Of a DNA stretch of 35,966 bases, positions 24,914-32,512 are shown one piece after another. The stretch comes from Thiotrichaceae bacterium (GTDB taxonomy: Bacteria; Pseudomonadota; Gammaproteobacteria; Thiotrichales; Thiotrichaceae). The number at the start of each line of letters is the position of its first letter. Within the stretch, counting starts at the first letter, position 1. The notes beneath the pieces were generated by a model. That model was not told the DNA's origin. It did no database searches and was given only the letters and a program-made list of their open reading frames with translations. The position numbers and the translations under genes are program-made. Location: assembly GCA_026988295.1 (NCBI GenBank), contig JALSLM010000220.1, forward strand, positions 1-35,966. Reading direction: 5' to 3'.

Positions 24914-25929
24914 TTTGCAATCACCCCATTTAGTCTTAATCGGCTCACCCCACCATCAGGAAAAATATTTAATCGAATATGACTAACCGCGCCAATATCT
25001 TTAATTTGATCCTCAAAGTGATGCTCTTTATCCATTTCAAGTTTTTGCTCGGCTAATAATTCTGGCCAGTTTGCACTTTGAGTTTCAATATCATTGTTGC
25101 CATCATTATTACCATTATCATCACCATTAATATTAGTTAAACATGCCGCTTGTATTGAGCAACGGTCAGGGTAGTTGCCTTTAAAAAAAGCAGTATCAAC
25201 AGTAATTTTTTGTAGAATTCCAGGGTGTCCCAAAGCGATTATTACCCAATCATGTCCAGGGCCTCGGCGGCGTGCTGTTTCCCAGCCATCTCCCATATTT
25301 ATTCCCTTATCAGGTAATAGTAGATTACTCATCTGTCCAAAATGCTCATCACTACAGGCAATGGCTCTGCCGCCATTCAAAGCCTCTGCTAAATCTTTAA
25401 CTTCATTTGCTCCGACCTGATCCCAATTGCACTGAGGTTCGCCATAAATTTTTAGCCGAGCGACACCGCCATCGGGATAAATATGTAAACGCACATGGGT
25501 GACCAGCTCAGGAAAATCAACCTCAAAGCCTTTTACTTCATCGCCATTGATGGTGGTTTTTTCTATAACAGTTTGCCAAACCGTGTTTTCATCAGAATAG
25601 GAATCATCAGGAATATAACAAGCTTCCAATGAAAATTCGGGGGGGAAGTTGCCAGTAAAGTGAGAGGTATCAATGACAATGCCTTTAATATACCCAGAGC
25701 GTGCTAAACGAATCTCACAAAAATCATGCCCAGCCACACGTTTACGTCGAGATTCCCAGCCATCCATCCACTTGCCATGATCATCAAACTTATCGGTGAT
25801 AAAAACAGGGTTAGTGTCTAATATTAAACGCTCTTTTGCTGCAAAAAAATCATCAGTTGCAAAGGTAGCTTGCGCTCCTAAACGAGCTGAAGCGAGGTTG
25901 ATATATTGTTTTTTAAATTTTTCAATCAT
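24907..25929 (-). CDS. alc: Allantoicase
   Basis: Hydrolyses allantoate to ureidoglycolate and urea. The 340-aa protein consists of two homologous allantoicase repeats, each with a jelly-roll fold. The first repeat has DDFFAAKERLI, WMDGWESRRKR and HDFCEIRLARSGYIKGI; the second has DEHFGQMSNLLLP, GDGWETARRRGPGHDW and IIALGHPGILQKITV. Both repeats end in HIYPDGGVARLKIYG or NIFPDGGVSRLRLNG, which makes the internal duplication plain. An Asn/Asp-rich insert in repeat 2 (NINGDDNGNNDGNNDIE) is low-complexity and unusual. Coupled to allA downstream; puuE is upstream across a 354-bp repeat-bearing gap. Confidence 0.96.
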   Translation of the reverse strand: MIEKFKKQYINLASARLGAQATFATDDFFAAKERLILDTNPVFITDKFDDHGKWMDGWESRRKRVAGHDFCEIRLARSGYIKGIVIDTSHFTGNFPPEFSLEACYIPDDSYSDENTVWQTVIEKTTINGDEVKGFEVDFPELVTHVRLHIYPDGGVARLKIYGEPQCNWDQVGANEVKDLAEALNGGRAIACSDEHFGQMSNLLLPDKGINMGDGWETARRRGPGHDWVIIALGHPGILQKITVDTAFFKGNYPDRCSIQAACLTNINGDDNGNNDGNNDIETQSANWPELLAEQKLEMDKEHHFEDQIKDIGAVSHIRLNIFPDGGVSRLRLNGVIAKC

Positions 25930-25969
25930 TTGTTTTTACTCGAAATAGTTGAGTTAAATAGATTTGTGC

Positions 25970-25992
25970 AAAAAGGGAGTACTGCTACTCCC
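25970..25992 (-). terminator. Hairpin with T-run upstream of alc
   Basis: GGGAGTA-CTGC-TACTCCC forms a seven-pair stem at 25975-25992. On the minus strand it is followed by TTTTTG. It lies about 40 bp upstream of the alc start and 290 bp after puuE, so it could end puuE transcription or act as a leader attenuator for alc-allA. Confidence 0.5.
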
Positions 25993-26072
25993 ACAAAGTT
26001 TATTCTGCACCGTCAAACAATTTCTCTAAAGCTTGGCTACGATAAAAAGCTCTAAGTTATGCTCTAAGTTAT

Positions 26073-26104
26073 AAAAAGTGTAAAAAAAGGGGGGGATGGG
26101 TATC
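26073..26104 (+). repeat. G-run repeat, copy 8
   Basis: AAAAAGTGTAAAAAAAG, then a G-run and ATGGGTATCTATA. The right border TATCTA matches the loop side of the hairpin copies at 32421 and 33485. Confidence 0.8.
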
Positions 26105-26192
26105 TATAAGCTTGTTCTGAACCCATCAAACCAATGGTCGTGGCTTAAATCTGTGATTTATAATTTGATGCATTAGTGTAGATTAAGCCAAT

Positions 26193-26254
26193 TAACTATC
26201 GTACTTTGTCGGATTACGCTATCGCTAATCCGACCTACAAAAATACAGATTTAA
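26193..26254 (-). repeat. REP element, inverted copy
   Basis: Exact reverse complement of 20400-20461 over 62 bp, with the REP core at 26207-26238. Identity outside the palindrome implies recent duplication of a unit larger than the REP itself. Confidence 0.85.
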
Positions 26255-26283
26255 CCCACTATCAAACCAATATTATTGGAGTG

Positions 26284-27207
26284 CTAATTCTCTGACAGTT
26301 TTTTAGAATCGCAAGCAAAATTCTCCTTCCAGTGTTCAGCAATAGCAATCCGTGTTGTAATCCAAACATTTTGCCTGCTTTGAATATAGTCTAAAAAGCG
26401 TGCTAATGATGCGGCACGTCCAGGGCGACCAGCGAGACGACAATGTAAACCAATCGATAACATTTTTGGCTGTGTTTTGCCTTCATCATATAAATAATCA
26501 AAGCTGTCTTTTAAATATGTGAAAAATTGATCACCGCAATTAAAGCCCTGTGCTGTGGCAAAGCGCATATCATTGGAATCAAGGGTGTATGGCACGATTA
26601 ATTGATTATGATTTTCAATACTCGTCCAATAGGGAAGATCATCTGCATAACTATCAGCGTGATAAACAAAGCTACCATTTTCAGCAACTAACTTTGCTGT
26701 GTTTGGGCTACTTCGTCCTAAGTAAAAACCGAGTGGCTTAGAGCCTGTAACGGTTTGATGAATTTCTATGGCTTTTTCTAAGTGCTTTTTTTCAAGCTCC
26801 ATCGGCACATACTGATAATCAATCCAACGATAACCATGACTGGCAATTTCCCAATTTGCCTTTAGCATGGCTTCAACGACTTCAGGGTTTCGCTCCAATG
26901 CCATCGCTACAGCAAATACGGTTATCGGTAGATTACGCTGGGTAAACATTCGATACAAGCGCCAAAAACCAGCTCGTGAACCATATTCATAAATCGACTC
27001 CATATTAGCATGGCGTACTCCTTGGCAGGGATCTGCCCCAACAATTTCTGATAAAAATCGTTCCGATGTATCATCACCATGAAGTACACAATTCTCAGCA
27101 CCTTCTTCATAATTAATAACAAACTGTACGGCAATATTTGCATTGTTAGGCCACTGTGGGTGCGGTGGATTTTCACCATAACCGATCATATCGCGTGGGT
27201 ATTTCAT
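26284..27207 (-). CDS. puuE: Allantoinase PuuE (deacetylase-fold)
   Basis: Metal-independent allantoinase of the polysaccharide deacetylase superfamily, which opens allantoin to allantoate. The 307-aa protein has the PuuE hallmarks: MKYPRDMIGYGENPPHPQWP at the N-terminus, VQFVINYEEGAENCVLHGD, YGSRAGFWRLYRMF, ASHGYRWIDYQ and GFYLGRSSPNTAKLV. AGGTG precedes the ATG at a good distance. With alc and allA it completes allantoin to glyoxylate plus two urea. Genes for the earlier steps (urate oxidase, HIU hydrolase, OHCU decarboxylase) are not in the window. Confidence 0.94.
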   Translation of the reverse strand: MKYPRDMIGYGENPPHPQWPNNANIAVQFVINYEEGAENCVLHGDDTSERFLSEIVGADPCQGVRHANMESIYEYGSRAGFWRLYRMFTQRNLPITVFAVAMALERNPEVVEAMLKANWEIASHGYRWIDYQYVPMELEKKHLEKAIEIHQTVTGSKPLGFYLGRSSPNTAKLVAENGSFVYHADSYADDLPYWTSIENHNQLIVPYTLDSNDMRFATAQGFNCGDQFFTYLKDSFDYLYDEGKTQPKMLSIGLHCRLAGRPGRAASLARFLDYIQSRQNVWITTRIAIAEHWKENFACDSKKLSEN

Positions 27208-27242
27208 TTTTTCACCTAAGCTAAATTCTAATTGACTTGATT

Positions 27243-27274
27243 AAAAATATGTAAAAAAGTGGGGGGATGGGTTT
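27243..27274 (+). repeat. G-run repeat, copy 9
   Basis: AAAAATATGTAAAAAAGT, then six G and ATGGGTTTAT. It lies between puuE and the cytochrome gene at 27413, in the divergent promoter region. Confidence 0.78.
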
Positions 27275-27412
27275 ATATGTTTTAATACTCTTTTTATATT
27301 CACCTCATGGACTCAGGTTCAATGAATAATTTTAATAAAGATATTTTCAGTTTCATTTCAGCTAGAACCTTTAGTATTCAATAACCGCTAATAATATAGG
27401 AGTTACAACACT

Positions 27413-28285
27413 ATGAATATGATAAAACCGCTATTAATTTTAACAGCTATTTTGCTATCCACATCTTCTTTTGCGAATAGCAATAAACACGAAGAAGGCG
27501 AGAAACTATTTAAGTCTGTCTGTGCCGCATGTCATGGTTTAGGAAATGGCAGCATGGATATGAATAAACGCATTGCCCCACCCATTGCAGCAGTAAGAAA
27601 ACATTATCTGGATGTCTACCCTGATGAAGCTTCTTTTATCAGTGCAATTACTGGTTGGCTTGAAAAACAAGATGAAAGCAAAAGTTTAATGCGAGGAGCA
27701 ATTCGACATTTCAAAATAATGCCACCTATCTCTGTTGCAAAAGAAGATGCTGTAAAAATTGCTGCTTATATTTATTCAGGAGATGTAAAAAAGCCAGAAG
27801 GTCTTGATCAGCATATAAACGAAATGCACAAAAAAAAGGAAAAGACGGGTCAGACTATGCAAATGCAAAAAGGTCAAATGGATCACGCCAACCCTATGAA
27901 AATGCAACATGAAAAAATGATGGGTCAGATGAAAAAAGCTATGCAAGGCAAGCTAAGAAAGAATGCCATGCTGATGCAAAAACTTAATTTATCCCCTCAG
28001 CAGAAACAGAAAATGCAGTTGTTAATTGAACAGAAAAATACAATTGTAAAGCCATTAAAAAAAGATTTACAGCAGATTAATCAGCAGATTCGCCTTTTAG
28101 ATACGACCAACCCTGATTACAAAAAGATGATTTTTTCATTAGCTGATCAAAAAGCTAAACTTATATATCGTATGGTAATTGAAAAAGGAGAAAAACGTAT
28201 GGAAATTGAATCTATACTTAACCCTGAGCAACGTGCCCAGTTTTTGAAAAATAGACAACAGCACTTTGGAAATAAAATAAAATAA
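27413..28285 (+). CDS. Cytochrome c fused to Spy/CpxP-like domain
   Basis: Predicted periplasmic protein of 290 aa with an unusual composite structure. A signal peptide lies at about 1-21 (SSFA/N). The class I cytochrome c domain at about 25-125 has haem site C37-A-A-C40-H41 and probable axial M103 in KIMPPI. The segment 134-188 is rich in Met (12) and His (4), typical of metal-binding regions. A helical domain at about 190-285 carries the two LTxxQ-type motifs of Spy/CpxP/CnrX-like proteins, LSPQQKQKM near 193 and LNPEQRAQF near 269. TAGGAG lies before the ATG. A metal-sensing, metal-binding or redox role is plausible, but none is shown. Confidence 0.85.
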   Translation: MNMIKPLLILTAILLSTSSFANSNKHEEGEKLFKSVCAACHGLGNGSMDMNKRIAPPIAAVRKHYLDVYPDEASFISAITGWLEKQDESKSLMRGAIRHFKIMPPISVAKEDAVKIAAYIYSGDVKKPEGLDQHINEMHKKKEKTGQTMQMQKGQMDHANPMKMQHEKMMGQMKKAMQGKLRKNAMLMQKLNLSPQQKQKMQLLIEQKNTIVKPLKKDLQQINQQIRLLDTTNPDYKKMIFSLADQKAKLIYRMVIEKGEKRMEIESILNPEQRAQFLKNRQQHFGNKIK

Positions 28286-28302
28286 AATAAAATAAAATAA
28301 AA
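28271..28302. repeat. Pentanucleotide AAAAT microsatellite
   Basis: About six units of AAAAT run across the stop codon of the cytochrome-Spy gene and end just before the AAGGA ribosome-binding site of the next gene. Slippage would leave the upstream protein nearly unchanged, because every frame meets TAA, but would alter the spacing before the downstream gene. Confidence 0.85.
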
Positions 28303-28317
28303 GGAAAATTAATATCA

Positions 28318-28782
28318 ATGAAAAATATAAAAGTACTTTGGACAGTAATTATTTTATTACTCTTAATCCTAGGAGCTTTGGGATTTATTATGACAAAAGG
28401 CAGTGTCGGTGAAGTTGTTGATGGTCGCACCTCTGTCGTTTTGACCCAAGATGAGCGTAATTTAGTCTTAAGTGAAATGCGTGCATTTTTAGTGAGTGTG
28501 CAGGGCGTAAGTCAGGCAATTACTGAAAAAGATTTAGATAAAGTTGCTAAGCTTGCACATGAAGCGGGGATGGCAGCAGAGCTGAATACACCAGGAGAAT
28601 TATTGCGCAAAATCCCAGCTGCCATGAAATCTCTCGGCTTTGGAACACGCGGATTATTCGATGATATTTCAGCAGCAGCTAAAGCGGGCAAAGACCCAAT
28701 AGAACTACGCAAGCAGCTTGATTCTCTTATGAATAACTGTATCGCCTGTCACACTGCATTTAGGTTGCCAGAGCCTTTATAG
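28318..28782 (+). CDS. Membrane-anchored cytochrome c'-like protein
   Basis: 154 aa. A single N-terminal hydrophobic helix at about 8-26 has no clear cleavage site, so the protein is probably anchored in the inner membrane with a periplasmic domain. The rest is a predicted helical bundle ending in C141-I-A-C144-H145 followed by TAFR. The haem motif at the C-terminus of a four-helix bundle is the class II (cytochrome c' / c-556) layout. Function is not settled: such proteins bind NO or transfer electrons. It follows the cytochrome c-Spy gene by 32 bp and is probably co-transcribed. AAGGA precedes the ATG. Confidence 0.82.
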   Translation: MKNIKVLWTVIILLLLILGALGFIMTKGSVGEVVDGRTSVVLTQDERNLVLSEMRAFLVSVQGVSQAITEKDLDKVAKLAHEAGMAAELNTPGELLRKIPAAMKSLGFGTRGLFDDISAAAKAGKDPIELRKQLDSLMNNCIACHTAFRLPEPL

Positions 28783-28802
28783 ACTCATTTAGATTCAAAA
28801 TC

Positions 28803-28843
28803 AGGTAACCCAATAATTCAACTTGAATTCTGTTGGGTTACCT
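28803..28843. terminator. Hairpin between convergent genes
   Basis: AGGTAACCCAA at 28803-28813 pairs perfectly with TTGGGTTACCT at 28833-28843 across a 19-base loop that itself has TTCAA/TTGAA complementarity. It lies between the stop codons of the cytochrome c'-like gene and prlC and could serve both. There is no long T-run, so efficiency is uncertain. Confidence 0.55.
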
Positions 28844-28872
28844 TGTCTTGCCTTATCTTATCTTGGCTTAGC

Positions 28873-30930
28873 TTAATTATGAGCAATGTTTAGCCCAGAA
28901 TGCCTTAATAAGGCATCGACGTTTGGCTCTCTGCCACGAAATGCCTTGAAAGATTCCATAGCAGTGCGTGAGCCTCCCACTTCAAGTATTTCTGTGAGGA
29001 ATTCTTTGCCTACTTGTTGATTAAACAAACCTTCTTCTTCAAAGCGTGCAAAGGCATCAGAGGATAAAACTTCTGCCCATTTGTAGCTGTAGTATCCTGC
29101 TGCGTAGCCACCTGCAAAGATGTGTGAGAAGCCATGCTGAAAACGATTAAATTCAGGTGGAATAACTACCGCAATATGCTCGCGAGTTTTATCCAGAATG
29201 GCTTTAATTTGTTCTGCGCTAGTGACGCTGGGGTCTTCGTGAATTCGCATATCAAAAATAGAGAACTCTAGTTGGCGCACCATGCCCATTGCCGATTGAA
29301 AGTGTCTAGCCGCCTGCATTTTATCGAAGAGTTCAGTGGGTAGTTTTTCACCTGTTTGATAGTGTGCGGCAAACATATCTAAGGCTTCACGTTGCCAGCA
29401 CCAATTTTCCATAAACTGGCTGGGCAGTTCGACAGCATCCCATTCTACGCCACTAATTCCAGATATATCGAGATAATCTACCTGTGTCATCATGTGGTGT
29501 AAGCCGTGTCCAAACTCATGGAAAAGTGTGATAACTTCATCGTGAGTAAATAAGGCGGGTTTGTCGCCTGCGGGTGGAGCTGAATTGCAAGTCATAAAAG
29601 CGACAGGAGTTTGTAAGCCGTTTTCTTGTTCAGAGCCTGTTTTAAAGCGGCTACAGAAATCTGCCATCCATGCACCACCACGCTTGTGTTGACGAGCATA
29701 GAGGTCGAGGTAGAAACGTGCTTTTAACTGTTTATTTTCATCATAAATTTCATAAAAGCGCACATCTTCATGCCAAGTATCTACATCTTGATTTTGCTTA
29801 ATGCTAATTTTATATAAGTTCTCAACAAGCTTGAAAAGCCCATTAAGAACACTATCAACAGGAAAATAAGGTTTTAAATCTTCATCGCTAATGGCATAGC
29901 GTTGTTGTTTTAATTTTTCACTGACATAGCCAGCATCCCAAGCCTGTAGGTCTGAAATGTTTAATTCTTTTTCAGCAAATTCACACAGTTCCTTGTATTC
30001 TTTTTTAGCAAAAGGAAGTGATTTCTCGGCAAGCTCATCCATAAATTCTAAAACTTGCTTGGGTGATTCAGCCATTTTGCTATCAAGAGATAAATCAGCA
30101 TAACTACTAAAGCCAAGCAAAGCTGCTTTTTCTTGTCGAAGTTGCAAGATTCTGCCCATATTTTCACTATTATCTAGCTCAGGATTATCACCTTGATCAG
30201 ATGCCCTAGTAGTGTAAGCTCGATAGACTTCTTGGCGCAATTCACGATTATCGGCATAGCTCATAACCGCATAGTAAGATGGAAATTCCAGTGTGAGTAA
30301 CCAGCCCGATAAGTCACGTTGAGCTGCGGCTTGTTTTGCCTGCTCTAATGCGCTATCTGGCAAACCTGCGAGCTGTTTTATGTCACTAATCTCTTTGCTC
30401 CAAGCATTAGTGGCATCTAGCACATTGTCTGAATATTTTGAGGTGAGTGTTGATAACTCTTTACTGATCTCTGCAAAACGCTGTTTTTTATCTTCTGCTA
30501 AATCTACCCCTGATAAGCGAAAGCTTTTCAGTGAATCTTCAAGGCTTTTTTGCTGAGCACTATCTAGGTTTAATGCTTCTTGATTATCTTGAATTTGCTG
30601 CAATGCTAAAAATAATACTTTATTCTGTCCAATTTCAGTGCTGTATTCACTCAGTTTGGGTAAACAGGCAGTGTAAGCATCACGCAATTCGGCTGTATTC
30701 AACACGCCATTAAGGTGGCTCACTGGCGACCACATACGCTCTAGCTGATTATCCATCAACTCCAGTGGGTGAATTAAATTATCCCAGCTATATTGTGTAT
30801 TTTTTTCTAGCAGTGTTTTGGTTAGCTTGCGCCCCTGTGCTAATAATTCATCTAGTGCAGGTTCAATTTGCTTGGCTTTGATTTTGCTAAATTCTGGTAA
30901 GTCTTTGATATTTAATAGAGGTGATTTCAT
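28873..30930 (-). CDS. prlC: Oligopeptidase A
   Basis: Cytoplasmic zinc metallopeptidase of family M3 that degrades short peptides, including released signal peptides. The 685-aa length matches E. coli PrlC/OpdA. The zinc motif HEFGHGLHH is at H471-E472-H475, with the third ligand in the following ISGVEWDAVELPSQFMENW. The C-terminal block FSHIFAGGYAAGYYSYKWAEV is typical. It lies 44 bp downstream of rnd on the same strand. The annotated ATG has no obvious ribosome-binding site. Confidence 0.96.
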   Translation of the reverse strand: MKSPLLNIKDLPEFSKIKAKQIEPALDELLAQGRKLTKTLLEKNTQYSWDNLIHPLELMDNQLERMWSPVSHLNGVLNTAELRDAYTACLPKLSEYSTEIGQNKVLFLALQQIQDNQEALNLDSAQQKSLEDSLKSFRLSGVDLAEDKKQRFAEISKELSTLTSKYSDNVLDATNAWSKEISDIKQLAGLPDSALEQAKQAAAQRDLSGWLLTLEFPSYYAVMSYADNRELRQEVYRAYTTRASDQGDNPELDNSENMGRILQLRQEKAALLGFSSYADLSLDSKMAESPKQVLEFMDELAEKSLPFAKKEYKELCEFAEKELNISDLQAWDAGYVSEKLKQQRYAISDEDLKPYFPVDSVLNGLFKLVENLYKISIKQNQDVDTWHEDVRFYEIYDENKQLKARFYLDLYARQHKRGGAWMADFCSRFKTGSEQENGLQTPVAFMTCNSAPPAGDKPALFTHDEVITLFHEFGHGLHHMMTQVDYLDISGISGVEWDAVELPSQFMENWCWQREALDMFAAHYQTGEKLPTELFDKMQAARHFQSAMGMVRQLEFSIFDMRIHEDPSVTSAEQIKAILDKTREHIAVVIPPEFNRFQHGFSHIFAGGYAAGYYSYKWAEVLSSDAFARFEEEGLFNQQVGKEFLTEILEVGGSRTAMESFKAFRGREPNVDALLRHSGLNIAHN

Positions 30931-30974
30931 AGTTTATTTTTTTGTAGTAGGTTAAATCTATTTTTTTAGATAGC

Positions 30975-32132
30975 TTATTTGTTTTTAATGAGTGTCAGTT
31001 TATCATTTTCAAGACCTAATACCATTTCACCTGAAATAATCTGGGCAAATTCATTATTGACCAGTTCACCGCGCCAATCATCTGATAAGCGATTCTTATG
31101 CGCTTGTACCATTGTCGCAACCTGCTTTCTGGTTGCAATTGCGGCAGCGGTCAATCCATGTTTTTTCGCCTGTAGCTGAATCACTAACATAAGCAAATCA
31201 ATAAGTAGATTTTGATTTGCAGTTGGTTTTTTACTTCTCGGAGGTATTGGCCATTCTGATTCAGGCAAGCTTTGAGCCTTTTTAATTAAAGAAAGCCATT
31301 GTTTATGATGCTTTTTGATTTGCGCAGGATTTATCCCCCGTATATCTCCAATAGCCTCAGGTGAAGAGGGTTGCTGTCGTGCAAAATCAAGCAATATGTC
31401 ATCACTTATTATCCATTTTCTAGGAACATCTGACTTTTCAGCTTTTTCTTCTCGCCAGCTCGCAAACTCCCTTAAAACAGCAAGCTGTTGACTATTTAAT
31501 ACCTGATTACCTCGAACCTTTTTCCAGCGTTCTCTGGGGTTAAGAGCGTAAGTCTTAGGATCAACCGCCCGCGAAAAATCTTTATTAAGCCAGTTGAGGC
31601 GATTTCTTGAAGTAAGTGTTTCAAGCATTTTTGGATATATCTGTGCCAGATAGCGAACATCATCAATAGCGTATTCAAGTTGTATCTTTTTGAGTGGTCT
31701 GCGAGTCCAGTCAGTACGTGATTGAGTTTTGCTAAGCTTCACATTAAGCATTTGCTCAACTAATCGCGCATAACCCATTTGATCACCATAGCCTAAAACT
31801 GATGCCGCTACTTGTGTATCAAATATAGGAGCAGGCATAACTCCTGTGACCTGAGAGAGAATTTCAATATCTTGATGAGCAGCATGAAAGACTTTCGTGA
31901 TGTCAGGATTGCCCAACAGATTATTTAAAGGCGTTAAGTCATCAATCAATAAAGGATCAATACAGGCACGTTTACCTTCCGCCTCTATTTGTATTAAACA
32001 CAGCTTAGCGTAATAAGTTTTCTCGCGTAAAAACTCAGTATCAAGCGCGACCCATGAGCTATTGCTTATTTTTATAGCAAATTCCCTTAGCTTTTCTGTG
32101 GTATCTATATATTCAAACAAACTGACCTCCAT
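30975..32132 (-). CDS. rnd: Ribonuclease D
   Basis: 3'-5' exoribonuclease involved in tRNA 3'-end maturation. The ATG at 32132 gives MEVSLFEYIDTTEKLREF and 385 aa; the frame extends to a TTG at 32141 with no added support. The DEDD exonuclease motifs are ALDTEFLREKTYY (D31, E33), FHAAHQDIEIL and YAIDDVRYL. Two HRDC-type regions follow: one from about RGNQVLNSQQLAVLREFASWREE, then a second C-terminal helical domain. Length is normal (E. coli Rnd 375 aa). Confidence 0.96.
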   Translation of the reverse strand: MEVSLFEYIDTTEKLREFAIKISNSSWVALDTEFLREKTYYAKLCLIQIEAEGKRACIDPLLIDDLTPLNNLLGNPDITKVFHAAHQDIEILSQVTGVMPAPIFDTQVAASVLGYGDQMGYARLVEQMLNVKLSKTQSRTDWTRRPLKKIQLEYAIDDVRYLAQIYPKMLETLTSRNRLNWLNKDFSRAVDPKTYALNPRERWKKVRGNQVLNSQQLAVLREFASWREEKAEKSDVPRKWIISDDILLDFARQQPSSPEAIGDIRGINPAQIKKHHKQWLSLIKKAQSLPESEWPIPPRSKKPTANQNLLIDLLMLVIQLQAKKHGLTAAAIATRKQVATMVQAHKNRLSDDWRGELVNNEFAQIISGEMVLGLENDKLTLIKNK

Positions 32133-32238
32133 GCGGCGCAATAATATAACACGAGCATAAACTACTGTTTTTAAATAAGGAACTGTTTTATTTTACTAAA
32201 GATAAGTATTTAATAATATTACGATATTTTTCCCTTTG

Positions 32239-32244
32239 TTGACA
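32239..32244 (+). promoter_or_regulatory. Candidate -35 box for small RNA
   Basis: Perfect TTGACA. At 17-18 bp spacing the -10 position reads CATTCT or ATTCTT, a weak match, so initiation near 32274-32278 is an inference. Confidence 0.4.
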
Positions 32245-32275
32245 TTAGTTAAAAATCAGCCCATTCTTAATTTGT

Positions 32276-32381
32276 TCACAGAATTCCTCCAACCGCTAGG
32301 AGGAATATGGTCGGCACAAGGAGGATGCTCCCCCATAAACCGACAACAAAAGACCCATTCTAACGAGTGGGTCTTTTTTTA
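32276..32381 (+). ncRNA. Candidate structured small RNA
   Basis: About 105 nt between a TTGACA box and a strong terminator. Predicted elements in order: hairpin ATTCCTCC/GGAGGAAT (32283-32290 with 32299-32306, loop AACCGCTA); a long-range stem GTCGG/CCGAC (32310-32314 with 32340-32344) enclosing GGAG/CTCC with loop GATG; then the terminator. Two AGGAGGA-type sequences resemble GGA motifs bound by CsrA/RsmA, or could mimic ribosome-binding sites. I do not recognise an RNA family. The 5' end is inferred. Confidence 0.5.
32348..32381 (+). terminator. Rho-independent terminator of small RNA
   Basis: AAAAGACCCATTC pairs with GAGTGGGTCTTTT (32348-32360 with 32365-32377) around a TAAC loop, with one G-U pair, followed by a T-run to 32380. 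There is no plus-strand protein gene upstream for it to terminate. Confidence 0.88.
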
Positions 32382-32420
32382 TGCCTATCATTCATATTCG
32401 TCATTCCCAAATGTACCACT

Positions 32421-32488
32421 CACAAAGAGGGGGGATGGGCAGCATAGATAATAGATACCCATCCCCCCCCTTTTTTTAGACTTTTTTT
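32421..32488. repeat. G-run repeat, inverted pair (hairpin copy A)
   Basis: A left half-unit (shortened A-run, G-run, ATGGGC) at 32421-32440, the spacer GCATAGATAATAGATACCC at 32442-32460, and a right half-unit in complement form ending AGACTTTTTT at about 32488. The same spacer is in the pair at 33485-33556. Confidence 0.82.
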
Positions 32489-32512
32489 TAACACAGAGAA
32501 CCGCAGAGGTTC

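Larger units (their letters stand above)
25930..26283. other. Repeat-bearing gap between puuE and alc
   Basis: 354 bp without a gene. It holds a hairpin at 25970-25992, a segment at 26025-26045 similar to 131-155, a 12-bp tandem duplication GCTCTAAGTTAT at 26049-26072, a G-run repeat at 26073-26104 and a REP with flanks at 26193-26254. It interrupts an otherwise compact same-strand catabolic cluster. Confidence 0.7.

Noticed and set aside
32236-32451. 71-codon plus-strand open frame over the small RNA region
   Set aside because: It runs through the hairpins and the terminator, and has no ribosome-binding site or recognisable protein features. The RNA structure explains the sequence better.
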